Shown piece after piece: positions 43,141 to 51,479 of a stretch of DNA of 64,000 nt. How positions within the stretch are numbered: the stretch's first letter is position 1; each line of letters begins with the position of its first letter. The stretch is taken from assembly GCF_905397285.1 (NCBI RefSeq), contig NZ_CAJPUX010000001.1, positions 496,001 through 560,000 of the forward strand, written 5' to 3'. The position numbers and the translations under genes are program-made. Source of the stretch: Cupriavidus plantarum. GTDB lineage: Bacteria > Pseudomonadota > Gammaproteobacteria > Burkholderiales > Burkholderiaceae. Below the pieces are notes generated by a model, which did not search any database, had not been told where the DNA came from, and worked only from the letters and a program-made list of their open reading frames with translations.

Positions 43141-45052
43141 GCGGGACCTCCCTCGTCACATTGCCGATGGCCGCCGGCAGCGCGAGCGTGAAACACGCGC
43201 CGCCATCGGGATGATTGATCGCGGTCAGCGTGCCGCCACTCTCGTTCAGAATGCCGGCCGACAGCGTGAGCCCGAGACCGAGCCCTTCGCCCGCGGGCTT
43301 GGTCGTGAAGAATGGCTCGAACAGCCGCGCGAAGGCTTCCTCCGAGAGGCCCGGGCCGTTGTCGCGCACCGTCAGGTGCACGAGGCCGCCGCTCTCGTAC
43401 GCATGCAGCCAGAGCTTCGGCGCTGACTGGCTGCTCGTCGCGTCCAGCGCATTGCCGATGAGGTTGACGAGCACCTGCTCCAGCCGGTTGGGATCGCACG
43501 CGACGGTCAGGTGCGGATCGATGTCGCGGTCGATGTGGGGACGCAGCGGCGGCGCGGTGGCGGACACGCGCGACTCCATCAGGAACAGCGCGTTGTCCAC
43601 GGCGTCCGCGAGCTTCGCGCAGCGGCGCGGCCCGCTGGCCGGATCGCGCGCGAAGGACTTGAGCGCGCCGGTGATGCGGCCCATGCGTTCGACCAGCGCG
43701 ATGATCTTCTCGAGGTTGTCGCGCGTCGTGGCCGCGTCGCCGCGATCGAGGAACTTGCAGGCGTTGCCGGACAGCGTGCGCAGCGCGGCGAGCGGCTGGT
43801 TCAGTTCGTGCGCGATGCCGGCCGACATCTGGCCCACCGCGGCGAGCTTGCCCGCCTGCATCAGGCCGTCCTGCGCCTGCCGCAGGAACGACTCCGTGCG
43901 GATGCGCTCCGCCACCTCGGCGTGCAGTTGATGGTTCGCGGCCGACAGGTCAGCCGTCCGCTCGGCGACCTTGCGCTCGAGCTCGTTGTTGGCGGCCTCC
44001 AGCGCATGGCGCGCGGCCAGCCGCTCGCTGACGATGCGGCGCCGCACGTTCCACGCGGCCGCCAGCAGCAGCACGAAGGCGGTGACCACGCCGGCGAGCG
44101 CCGCGGTATTCAGCGCGGCCAGTCGCGCCTGCGAGGTGTTCGTCAGCAGCGTGAGGTCCCACCCCGTCCCCGGGAGCGAGGCATGCTGCGCGAGCATTGG
44201 CGGGCCCTGCCGGAGCCTGACGAGCGCGTCGCCGCCGGGGCCCGGGCCGGAGCCGAGCGTGCGCACGGTGGTGAGCGCCAGCGTCGGCAGCGGCGCGCGG
44301 TTGTATTGAAGCGTCTGGTCTAGCCGCGCGCGCAGGTCCGGCGGAATCTCGCGCACCGCGGCGAGTTTCCACGATGGATCGGACGCGAGGATGACCACGC
44401 CGTTCTCGTCGGCGAGCAGCATCTGGCTGTCCGCGCCCTGCCAGCGGTTCTCGAGCGGTTCGAGGCCAATCTTGACGACGGCGACACCGGACGGATGGTC
44501 GCGGTCGCCGAGCGGCGCGGACAGGTAGTAACCGGACTCGCTACGCGTGGTACCGACGCCGTAGAAGCGGCCGAGCTGGCCTTCGATGGCCGTGTGGAAA
44601 TACGGACGGAAGCTCAGGTCCTCGCCGAGGTAGCTGTCGGGACGCTGGTAGTTGCTGGTGGCGACCACGTGTCCCCGCGCATCCAGCACGTAGACCACGC
44701 GCGTGCCCGCGCGCGCGTTCAGCGCGGCAAGGTAGACGTTGGCCTCCGCGACGCGCGTGGGGTCCTTCGAATCGTGCAGCAGCGCGTCGATGCGCGCGTC
44801 GAGGGACAGAAGGCTCGGTACGTAGTCGTAACGCGCGAGCTCGCTGTCGAGTGCCTGCGCGTAGAGCCGCAGCTGCACCTGGCCGCGCTCGGCCTGGCGC
44901 GCGAGGGCGGCGTCATACGTATAGCGATAGCCGAACCAGCTCGCCGCGGCGATGAGCGCGGCAAGCACCAACAGGGCCAACAGGGAGAGCGCGACGCGGG
45001 GTCTTGCGGGTGTGGCGGCGGTGGACGGAATGACGAGGTCTTCGTGCTGCAT
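43130..45052 (-). CDS. dctB: C4-dicarboxylate sensor histidine kinase DctB
   Basis: A 640-residue inner-membrane kinase: two membrane helices (about residues 20-43 and 310-330) enclose a periplasmic double-PDC sensor domain (about 45-305), which in DctB binds succinate, malate or fumarate. A helical segment, the H-box SAGIAHELNQPLAALRTLSG with the phospho-His, and an HATPase domain with NLIGNALDAT, DNGPGL and GLGLGL follow. The ATG at 45052 has AAAGGG upstream. Partner of DctD (11-base overlap). Confidence 0.92.
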   Translation of the reverse strand: MQHEDLVIPSTAATPARPRVALSLLALLVLAALIAAASWFGYRYTYDAALARQAERGQVQLRLYAQALDSELARYDYVPSLLSLDARIDALLHDSKDPTRVAEANVYLAALNARAGTRVVYVLDARGHVVATSNYQRPDSYLGEDLSFRPYFHTAIEGQLGRFYGVGTTRSESGYYLSAPLGDRDHPSGVAVVKIGLEPLENRWQGADSQMLLADENGVVILASDPSWKLAAVREIPPDLRARLDQTLQYNRAPLPTLALTTVRTLGSGPGPGGDALVRLRQGPPMLAQHASLPGTGWDLTLLTNTSQARLAALNTAALAGVVTAFVLLLAAAWNVRRRIVSERLAARHALEAANNELERKVAERTADLSAANHQLHAEVAERIRTESFLRQAQDGLMQAGKLAAVGQMSAGIAHELNQPLAALRTLSGNACKFLDRGDAATTRDNLEKIIALVERMGRITGALKSFARDPASGPRRCAKLADAVDNALFLMESRVSATAPPLRPHIDRDIDPHLTVACDPNRLEQVLVNLIGNALDATSSQSAPKLWLHAYESGGLVHLTVRDNGPGLSEEAFARLFEPFFTTKPAGEGLGLGLTLSAGILNESGGTLTAINHPDGGACFTLALPAAIGNVTREVPHVG

Positions 45053-45146
45053 GGCAGCCCTTTTACCACATCGCGGCAATGCCGGAGAGAAATCGACCCG
45101 CGCAAATATTGACTAAGCAATCATTGAGCGGGCAAGCGCGAGTCCG

Positions 45147-45182
45147 AAAAAAAGGCCCCGCCACCGGATCGGTGGCGAGGCC
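45147..45182 (-). terminator. Rho-independent terminator of dctA
   Basis: The minus-strand stem from GGCC-CGCCACC and GGTGGCG-GGCC (one mismatched position on each side, loop GATCC-like) is followed by a T-tract (plus-strand A at 45147-45153). It lies about 24 bases after the dctA stop. Confidence 0.88.
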
Positions 45183-45205
45183 CTCGCATGCGCGGGCGGA
45201 CGGTG

Positions 45206-46525
45206 TTACTTGCCCGCCAGAACCTGGCTCGTGCCCAGGCCCGCGCCCTGCGGAGAGACGGCGTTGTCGTCCGCCTCGTCTTCGGAAAGATCGGGCGCGC
45301 CGATCGCGTTCTCGCTGCGCGCGACGACCGTGGTGGCGATCGCGTTGCCCAGCACGTTGGTCACCGTGCGGCCCATGTCCAGCACGTGGTCGATGCCGAG
45401 CACGAGCAGGATGCCCGCCTCGGGCAGGCCGAACATCGGCAGCACCGCGGCCACGACGACCAGCGACGCGCGCGGTACGCCGGCGATGCCCTTGCTGGTG
45501 ACCAGCAGCACCAGCAGCATCGTGATCTGCTGCGTCAGCGACAGATGGATGCCGTACACCTGCGCGACGAACAGCGCGGCGAACGACGTGTACATGATCG
45601 AGCCGTCGAGGTTGAACGAGTAGCCGAGCGGCAGCACGAAGTTCGTGATGCGCGGCTTGACGCCGAAGCGGGTCAGCTGCTCGATGACCTTCGGATACGC
45701 GGACTCGCTGCTGGCCGTGGCGAAGCCGATCATCAGCGGGGCGCGCAGGGTACGCACCAGCGAGAACACGTCGCGGCCGAGGAAGACCGCGCCGCCGGCG
45801 AGCAGGGCCGCCCACAGCAGCGCCAGACCGAGGTAGAAGCTGCCGAGCAGCTTGGCGTACACCGCCAGCACGCCGAGGCCCTGCGCCGTGATGACCGCCG
45901 AGATCGCGCCAAACACGCCGATCGGCGCGAACGCCATCACGTAGTTGGTTACCTTGAGCATGACCTGCGCGAGACCCTCGATGCCCGCGAGCACGGGCTT
46001 GCCCACGCCGTCCTTGACGGTGCCGAGCGCGAAGCCAAAGAACAGCGAGAACACCACGATCTGCAGGATCTCGTTGGTGGCCATCGCCTCCACGAAGCTC
46101 TTCGGGAACATGTGCGCGATGAAGTCGCGCAGGTTCAGCGATGCGGTCTTGACGCTGGACACGGCGTCGGCTGGCGGCAGCGGCAGGTTCATGCCGAGAC
46201 CCGGCGTCAGCACGTTGGCCATGATCAGGCCCAGCAGCAGGGACGTGATGGAGGCGCCCACGAACCACAGCATCGCCTTGAGGCCGATGCGGCCGACGGC
46301 GCGGCCGTCCCCCATGCTGGCGATGCCAGACACGAGCGTCGCGAACACGAGCGGGCCGATGATCATCTTGATCATCCGAAGAAACACGTCGGTCAGGATG
46401 GAGAGGTGGTCAGCGATCGATTTCGCGGTGTCCGCGTCCGGTGCCAGATGGTGCGCCGCGGTGCCGGCCAGTACGCCGAGCAGCATCGCGATGAAGATCA
46501 GGGTGGGCAGTCGTTTGAGTTTCAT
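45206..46525 (-). CDS. dctA: C4-dicarboxylate:proton/sodium symporter DctA
   Basis: A 439-residue inner-membrane secondary transporter of the glutamate/dicarboxylate family. It has the family's helix-hairpin Ser-rich motif (FATASSESAYP), the GYSFNLDGSIMYTSFAALFVAQ segment and the GIAGVPRASLVVV segment. It takes up succinate, fumarate and malate. The ATG at 46525 starts MKLKRLP; the frame is open upstream but that part contains the promoter. The gene is controlled by a sigma-54 promoter (46635-46649) and upstream palindromes. Confidence 0.95.
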   Translation of the reverse strand: MKLKRLPTLIFIAMLLGVLAGTAAHHLAPDADTAKSIADHLSILTDVFLRMIKMIIGPLVFATLVSGIASMGDGRAVGRIGLKAMLWFVGASITSLLLGLIMANVLTPGLGMNLPLPPADAVSSVKTASLNLRDFIAHMFPKSFVEAMATNEILQIVVFSLFFGFALGTVKDGVGKPVLAGIEGLAQVMLKVTNYVMAFAPIGVFGAISAVITAQGLGVLAVYAKLLGSFYLGLALLWAALLAGGAVFLGRDVFSLVRTLRAPLMIGFATASSESAYPKVIEQLTRFGVKPRITNFVLPLGYSFNLDGSIMYTSFAALFVAQVYGIHLSLTQQITMLLVLLVTSKGIAGVPRASLVVVAAVLPMFGLPEAGILLVLGIDHVLDMGRTVTNVLGNAIATTVVARSENAIGAPDLSEDEADDNAVSPQGAGLGTSQVLAGK

Positions 46526-46634
46526 CGTGGAGTTTGTCTTCCTTCGGTATCGGCAGGGCCGTGACGCCAAATGGGGGGCGGCAACTTTCTCGTTATGGGA
46601 AATGCGGCGCGAAAAAAACGCGCGCCCCGGAATC

Positions 46635-46649
46635 GCACGAGCCGTGCCA
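46635..46649 (-). promoter_or_regulatory. Sigma-54 promoter of dctA
   Basis: On the minus strand the sequence TGGCACG (46649-46643), four bases, then GTGC (46638-46635) matches the TGGCACG-N4-TTGC(A/T) consensus with the invariant GG and GC at the right spacing and a single T-to-G deviation in the -12 element. It lies about 110 bases upstream of the dctA start, as expected for a DctD-controlled gene. Confidence 0.8.
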
Positions 46650-46731
46650 GCTCGCCGTGACGCCGGCGCTGACGTAAAGCCATGAATACAAAGGAAAAAT
46701 TGATCCCCGACGGACGTGCGCCAGCCCCGCC

Positions 46732-46780
46732 GTACGGAAGCCCGAACGGCGGTGGCGCGCAAGCGTTCGGAAAACCGAAC
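46732..46780 (-). promoter_or_regulatory. Two tandem palindromes upstream of dctA, candidate DctD sites
   Basis: GTACGG-AAGC-CCGAAC at 46732-46747 and GTTCGG-AAAA-CCGAAC at 46765-46780 share the form GTWCGG-N4-CCGAAC and lie exactly 33 bases apart (three helical turns). They sit about 85-130 bases upstream of the -24 element, where an NtrC-type activator should bind. Confidence 0.65.
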
Positions 46781-46796
46781 GCCCTGGAGGCAGGGC

Positions 46797-49700
46797 TTAC
46801 GGAGAGGGTGGCGTTTCCGCCGCCTGGTGCGTGGCGTCGGCGATGAAGGACTCGAGCGGCATCGGGCGGCCGATGACGTAGCCCTGGGCGTAATCCACGC
46901 CGATCGCGCGGAGGGTGTGGAGCGTCTGTTCGTCCTCGACGGACTCCGCCACCGTACGGACGCCTAGCCGGTGGCCGATGTCGTTGATCGAGCTGACGAT
47001 TTCGCGATCGACCACGTTGTCCGCGAGGTTGCGGATAAAGCTTCCGTCGATCTTCAGATAGTCGACCGGGAACTGCTTGAGGTAGGAAAACGACGAGAGT
47101 CCCGCGCCGAAGTCATCGAGCGCGACCGTGCAGCCCGCGCGGCGCATCTCCGCGACGAGCCGGTTGGCGGCCGACATGTTGTTGATCAGCGCGGTCTCGG
47201 TGATCTCCAGGCGGATGCGCCGGGCCGGGAGCACGGATTCGTCGAGCGCGGCGTGCAGGAAGGGCAGCAGAAACGGCTCGCCGAGCGAGTTGGCCGAGAG
47301 GTTGATCGACACGGACAGGCCCGGGATGGCGGCGAGGCGCGGCCCAAAGTCGTGCAGCACATTCCGGATGACCCAGCGGTCGATATGGCCCATCAGGTCG
47401 TAGCGTTCGGCTGCGGGGATAAACGCGCCCGGCATGACCAGCGTGCCGCTCTCGTCGACCATGCGCACGAGGATTTCGATATGGCAGGCGGCATCGGCCT
47501 CCGGCCGCAGCGCGCGGATCTCCTGCGCGTACAGCCGGAAGCGATTGGCCTCGAGCGCCGAGTGGATGCCCGCGGCGACTTCCAGTTCACGATGATGGCG
47601 GCGCGCATCGCTCTCGTCGCGACGGTACACCGACACGCGGTTGCGGCCCGCGGCCTTGGCGGCATAGCACGCCACGTCGGCGCGGCTCATCAACTCGCCC
47701 ACCGGCGGCACTTCGCTGTCGATCGCCGCGATGCCGATACTGGCGCCCACGTCGTAGACGCGGCCGTCCCACGGGAAGCGGCGGCCCCGGATCGCGTCGA
47801 TGACCTTCTGGCATACGTGGTCGGCCTGATCGACCGTGCAGTCCTTGAGCAGCAGCGCGAATTCGTCCCCGCCAAGGCGCGCCAGCAAGTCGTCGGGGCG
47901 CACGTGATGCCGAATCACATAGCCGAGCTCGCGCAGCAGCACGTCGCCCGCGCCGTGACCGGCCGTGTCGTTGACGATCTTGAAGCGGTCCAGATCGATG
48001 AAGCACAGCGCGCTGCGATGACCGTGCTGGCGCGCGGCTTCGCAGGCCTCGCGCAGCTTCTTCTCGAACCACGCGCGGTTGGGCAGGCCCGTCAGCGCAT
48101 CGTGCGTGGCGGAATGGGCGAGTTCGCGCTGCAGCGCGCGCGAACTGGTGATGTCCTGGAATACGAGCACCGCGCCGAGCACGTCGCCATTGCCCGTCAG
48201 CACGGGCGCCGCGGAGTCCTGCACGTCGTGGCGTTCGCCGGTCAGGCTCTGCAGCACGGCGCCCTCCTGCAGATAGGCGGGGCGCAGCGACTGCAGGCAC
48301 TGCTCGACGGGGCTTGGAATCACCTCGCCGGTCAGTTCATCGACGATGCGGAACACCTGCTCGAGCGGCTGGCCCATCGCGGCGTCCATGCTCCAGCCGG
48401 TCAGCTGTTCGGCAATCGGATTCAGGAAGGTCACGCGCATCGCGGCATCGGTACAGATGACCGCGTCGCCGATCGAGCGCAGCGTGATCTGGAGCCGTTC
48501 CTTCTCCTCGAACAGCGCGGACGTCAGCCGCCGCTGCTCCGTGATGTCCCAGTTGGTGCCGACCAGGGCGCGGGTCATGCTGCCTTCCCTGCTGCCCTCG
48601 CGGTCGGTGGCACGCACATCCTCCTGCCGCGACACCATCGCCATCGCGCGCACGTGGCGGATCTCGCCCGTGGGCCGCACGATGCGGTACTCCGTATCGA
48701 AGCGCTGCAGGCCGCGGATGGCCTGGCGCATCTCGCTGCTGACGCGGCTCACGTCCTCGGGATGCAGCATCGCGATCCACTCGGCCAGCGTCGGCGTGCC
48801 GAGCTCCGGCGTGGTGCCGTGAAGGGCGTGCATGCGCGCGTCCCACGTGATGGACGCATTCGTGAAATCCCATTCCCAGATGCCCACGCCGCCGGCTTCC
48901 ACCGCGAGCTGGGTGCGGCGCGACAGCTGTTCGAGCTGCTCCTGCGCCAGCCGCCGGGCATCGATGTCCTCCACCTGCGAAATGAAGTGCACGGGCTCGC
49001 CGGTAATTTCGTCGCGGACGAGGGACACCGCCAGCAGCGCCCACAGGTAGTGCCCGTCCTTGTGCCGGTAGCGCTTTTCCATGCGGTAGGAATCGATCTC
49101 CCCGGCCAGCAGGCGTTCCACCTGCCGCAGGTCGGCGGCAAGGTCGTCCGGGTGGGTCATCAACTGGAACGGACGGCCGCGGAGTTCGTCGGCGGTGTAG
49201 CCCAGCAGGTCGGTCAGCGCGCGATTGACCATCTGCCAGCGCCCGTCCAGCGCGACCAGCGCCATGCCGATCGCCGAATGTTCCATCGCCTGCCGAAAGC
49301 GGCGCTCGCTGTTGCGCAGGTGCGCGCGGCCGGCGCGGTTCTGTTCGGTCATCAGCGCGATGCACACCGGAAACACCATGATCGCGGCGGCGGAGAGCGG
49401 CAGCTTCTGCATCGCGACGCCCGGCGTGCCAGAGGCCAGCGCGATGAACTCGGCCGCGAGCGTCGAGATCAGTGTCAGCAGGGCGGTGGCGAAGGGATTG
49501 CTGAGCAGCGCCGCCACGACCAGCGGCAGCGACATCGCGACGAACGGATCGTGCGCCTGCATGACGGCGACCGCGCCGATCGCCACGGCGATCACGAGGA
49601 GGACGCTCAGGCGTACGAGCAGGCCGCGCTGGAGCGTCGCGCTCACGCGCGCCCGCGTCACGGACGTCATCAGCGGCAGCAGCATGACCATGCCCAGCGC

Positions 49701-50255
49701 GCTGGCGTTCCACCAGGTCCACCAGACGCGCGTGAACGGCGTACCGTAGGCCTGCGCCAGCACCGCCGCGCCCGCGAGCGCGCCGACGGCCGGGCCGACC
49801 GTCGCGGCCACGCCGAGCGTGAGCGCGAAGCTGGCGAGCGGCCCGGACCGGACGTTACCCATATGGGCCGTCATCAGTCGCAGCAGCGTCACCGAGCAGA
49901 TGATCTCCAGCAGGTTAGCCAGCGAAAGCAGTGCCGACACCAATACGGTATCGCGACCCAGCCAGTTGGCCAACATGTACCCGCCGAACATGGCGGCCAG
50001 GAGCCACCGTGCCTCATGACGCGGCCGCTGCAACAGCATGCCGAGGCCGAAGGCATTCGCGAACCACAGGGCGGCGGCGTTGCCCGGCAGCCGGGAGAGC
50101 CAGATTCCGGACGCGGCGAGCACGAATGCGCCCACGCCGGCCAACAGCAGGGGGCGCCACGGCAGGGCGGTGGCTGGCTGGGGCGCCGGGGCGAGCGCGG
50201 GGGGGCGCGTCGGGGAAGGCGTGCTGCGCGAATTGGCGGCCGATTCTGGCGTCAT
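46797..50255 (-). CDS. MASE1-PAS-GGDEF-EAL cyclic-di-GMP signalling protein
   Basis: A 1152-residue membrane protein. Order: N-terminal MASE1 sensor of about eight helices (about 30-310), three PAS/PAC units (about 325-440, 450-570, 600-720), a GGDEF domain with intact RLGGDEFALLL (about 725-890) and an EAL domain (about 905-1140). The EAL signature reads EILVR instead of EALVR, but the DDFGAG and YLKIDGSFI segments are kept, so phosphodiesterase activity is plausible. It could make or break c-di-GMP; the signal is unknown. The stop lies 16 bases 3' of the dctA upstream region's palindrome. Confidence 0.92.
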   Translation of the reverse strand: MTPESAANSRSTPSPTRPPALAPAPQPATALPWRPLLLAGVGAFVLAASGIWLSRLPGNAAALWFANAFGLGMLLQRPRHEARWLLAAMFGGYMLANWLGRDTVLVSALLSLANLLEIICSVTLLRLMTAHMGNVRSGPLASFALTLGVAATVGPAVGALAGAAVLAQAYGTPFTRVWWTWWNASALGMVMLLPLMTSVTRARVSATLQRGLLVRLSVLLVIAVAIGAVAVMQAHDPFVAMSLPLVVAALLSNPFATALLTLISTLAAEFIALASGTPGVAMQKLPLSAAAIMVFPVCIALMTEQNRAGRAHLRNSERRFRQAMEHSAIGMALVALDGRWQMVNRALTDLLGYTADELRGRPFQLMTHPDDLAADLRQVERLLAGEIDSYRMEKRYRHKDGHYLWALLAVSLVRDEITGEPVHFISQVEDIDARRLAQEQLEQLSRRTQLAVEAGGVGIWEWDFTNASITWDARMHALHGTTPELGTPTLAEWIAMLHPEDVSRVSSEMRQAIRGLQRFDTEYRIVRPTGEIRHVRAMAMVSRQEDVRATDREGSREGSMTRALVGTNWDITEQRRLTSALFEEKERLQITLRSIGDAVICTDAAMRVTFLNPIAEQLTGWSMDAAMGQPLEQVFRIVDELTGEVIPSPVEQCLQSLRPAYLQEGAVLQSLTGERHDVQDSAAPVLTGNGDVLGAVLVFQDITSSRALQRELAHSATHDALTGLPNRAWFEKKLREACEAARQHGHRSALCFIDLDRFKIVNDTAGHGAGDVLLRELGYVIRHHVRPDDLLARLGGDEFALLLKDCTVDQADHVCQKVIDAIRGRRFPWDGRVYDVGASIGIAAIDSEVPPVGELMSRADVACYAAKAAGRNRVSVYRRDESDARRHHRELEVAAGIHSALEANRFRLYAQEIRALRPEADAACHIEILVRMVDESGTLVMPGAFIPAAERYDLMGHIDRWVIRNVLHDFGPRLAAIPGLSVSINLSANSLGEPFLLPFLHAALDESVLPARRIRLEITETALINNMSAANRLVAEMRRAGCTVALDDFGAGLSSFSYLKQFPVDYLKIDGSFIRNLADNVVDREIVSSINDIGHRLGVRTVAESVEDEQTLHTLRAIGVDYAQGYVIGRPMPLESFIADATHQAAETPPSP

Positions 50256-50565
50256 GCGGGATCTGTTCGTTTCCGGGCTGGAGCGTGAGTCACAAGGGGG
50301 TCAATTGCGGTCACACGAACCCGAGGCTAGCCCGCACTGTAAGGCCGCCAACGGCTGTTTGAGGCCAGAGATAGGCGGGACGAGGGTCCGTTGTTGGGGC
50401 TGGCATCTTTAGCGGAATTTTGGTAGGGCGCCGGCGCGGCAAAGCGTGCGGACCCGAAAAACCGCGGTTCTGCGGCGCGCGACAAGTCTGTACCATCGCG
50501 CACAGATCGCGAGTGCACGCCCCGCTGGAATCGGGCGGCACAACAAGAAAAGAGAGAGGGCTCCC
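50256..50565. other. 310-base intergenic region between the GGDEF-EAL and cytochrome genes
   Basis: Divergent promoter region of the GGDEF-EAL and cytochrome c genes. I see no strong promoter, hairpin or repeat in it; no gene-like frame was found. Confidence 0.5.
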
Positions 50566-51459
50566 ATGGATATCGCGCGCTTCTTCCGGATTGCCTCGGC
50601 GGCACTGGTTACATTCGTTGTGGTCGTGGTGGTCGCCGTCGGCGGCACCTGGTACTGGGGCGGTCAGAAATTGCAGCGGACCGTCAAGGTGCCCGACCTG
50701 CAGCCCGTGAGCTACCGCGAGGACGCGGCCTCCATCGCGCACGGCAAGTACCTGTATCTGTCGCGGGGCTGCATGGAGTGCCACGGCGCCAACGGTGCTG
50801 GCAAGGTCGTGTTCGACGAGCCCAACGGATTCTACGTGCGATCGCCGGACCTGACGTCCGCGAACCCGGGCATCGCCCGCTATCGCCCGCAGGACTGGGA
50901 CCTCGCGATCCGTCATGGCGTGGCGCCCTCGGGCCGTCCGCTGCTCGTCATGCCAAGCGAGGACTACAACCGGCTGTCCAACGAGGACTTCGCGGCGCTG
51001 GTCGGCTACCTCCGCAGCCTGCCGCCCACGCCCGGCGGCGCGCAGCATGGCGAGGTCAGGATGCCCTGGTTCGTGCGCGGCCTCTATGGCGCCGGCGTGG
51101 TGAAGGACGCCGCCGAAAAAATCGACCACACGCTGCCGCCCGCGACGGCCGTCACCGTTGCCCCGACGGTCGAATACGGCGCCTACGTGGCCAATGCCTG
51201 CATGGGCTGCCATGGCGCCAACCTGAAAGGTGGCAAGATCCCGGGCGCGCCGCCCGACTGGCCGGACGCGGCCAACCTGCACGCGGATTCGCGCGCGATG
51301 CGGCCCTACGGCGATGCCGCGCGCTTCGTCACGATGATGCGCACGGGCAAGCGGCCCGACGGCTCCGATGTGAGCCGCGTGATGCCGTTTGCCTCGTTCG
51401 CGCATATGAACGACACCGACCTCGATGCGCTGTATCGCTATCTGCAGAGCCTGAAGTAG
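50566..51459 (+). CDS. Membrane-anchored di-haem cytochrome c
   Basis: A 297-residue protein with an N-terminal hydrophobic anchor (about residues 11-30) and two CxxCH haem-binding motifs: CMECH (C69, C72, H73) and CMGCH (C212, C215, H216). Each is in a class I cytochrome c-like domain; the second shows HGANLKGGKIPG after the haem motif. Such proteins deliver electrons to a periplasmic dehydrogenase or oxidase; the partner is not encoded beside it. The ATG at 50566 is preceded by a purine-rich AGAGAGAGGG RBS. Confidence 0.9.
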   Translation: MDIARFFRIASAALVTFVVVVVVAVGGTWYWGGQKLQRTVKVPDLQPVSYREDAASIAHGKYLYLSRGCMECHGANGAGKVVFDEPNGFYVRSPDLTSANPGIARYRPQDWDLAIRHGVAPSGRPLLVMPSEDYNRLSNEDFAALVGYLRSLPPTPGGAQHGEVRMPWFVRGLYGAGVVKDAAEKIDHTLPPATAVTVAPTVEYGAYVANACMGCHGANLKGGKIPGAPPDWPDAANLHADSRAMRPYGDAARFVTMMRTGKRPDGSDVSRVMPFASFAHMNDTDLDALYRYLQSLK

Positions 51460-51479
51460 GCCGCAATACAGGCCCCGGT

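Noticed and set aside
46971..50288. 1105-codon open frame on the plus strand
   Set aside because: Antisense to the MASE1/GGDEF/EAL gene, with Arg/His/Gln-rich composition and no recognisable domain.
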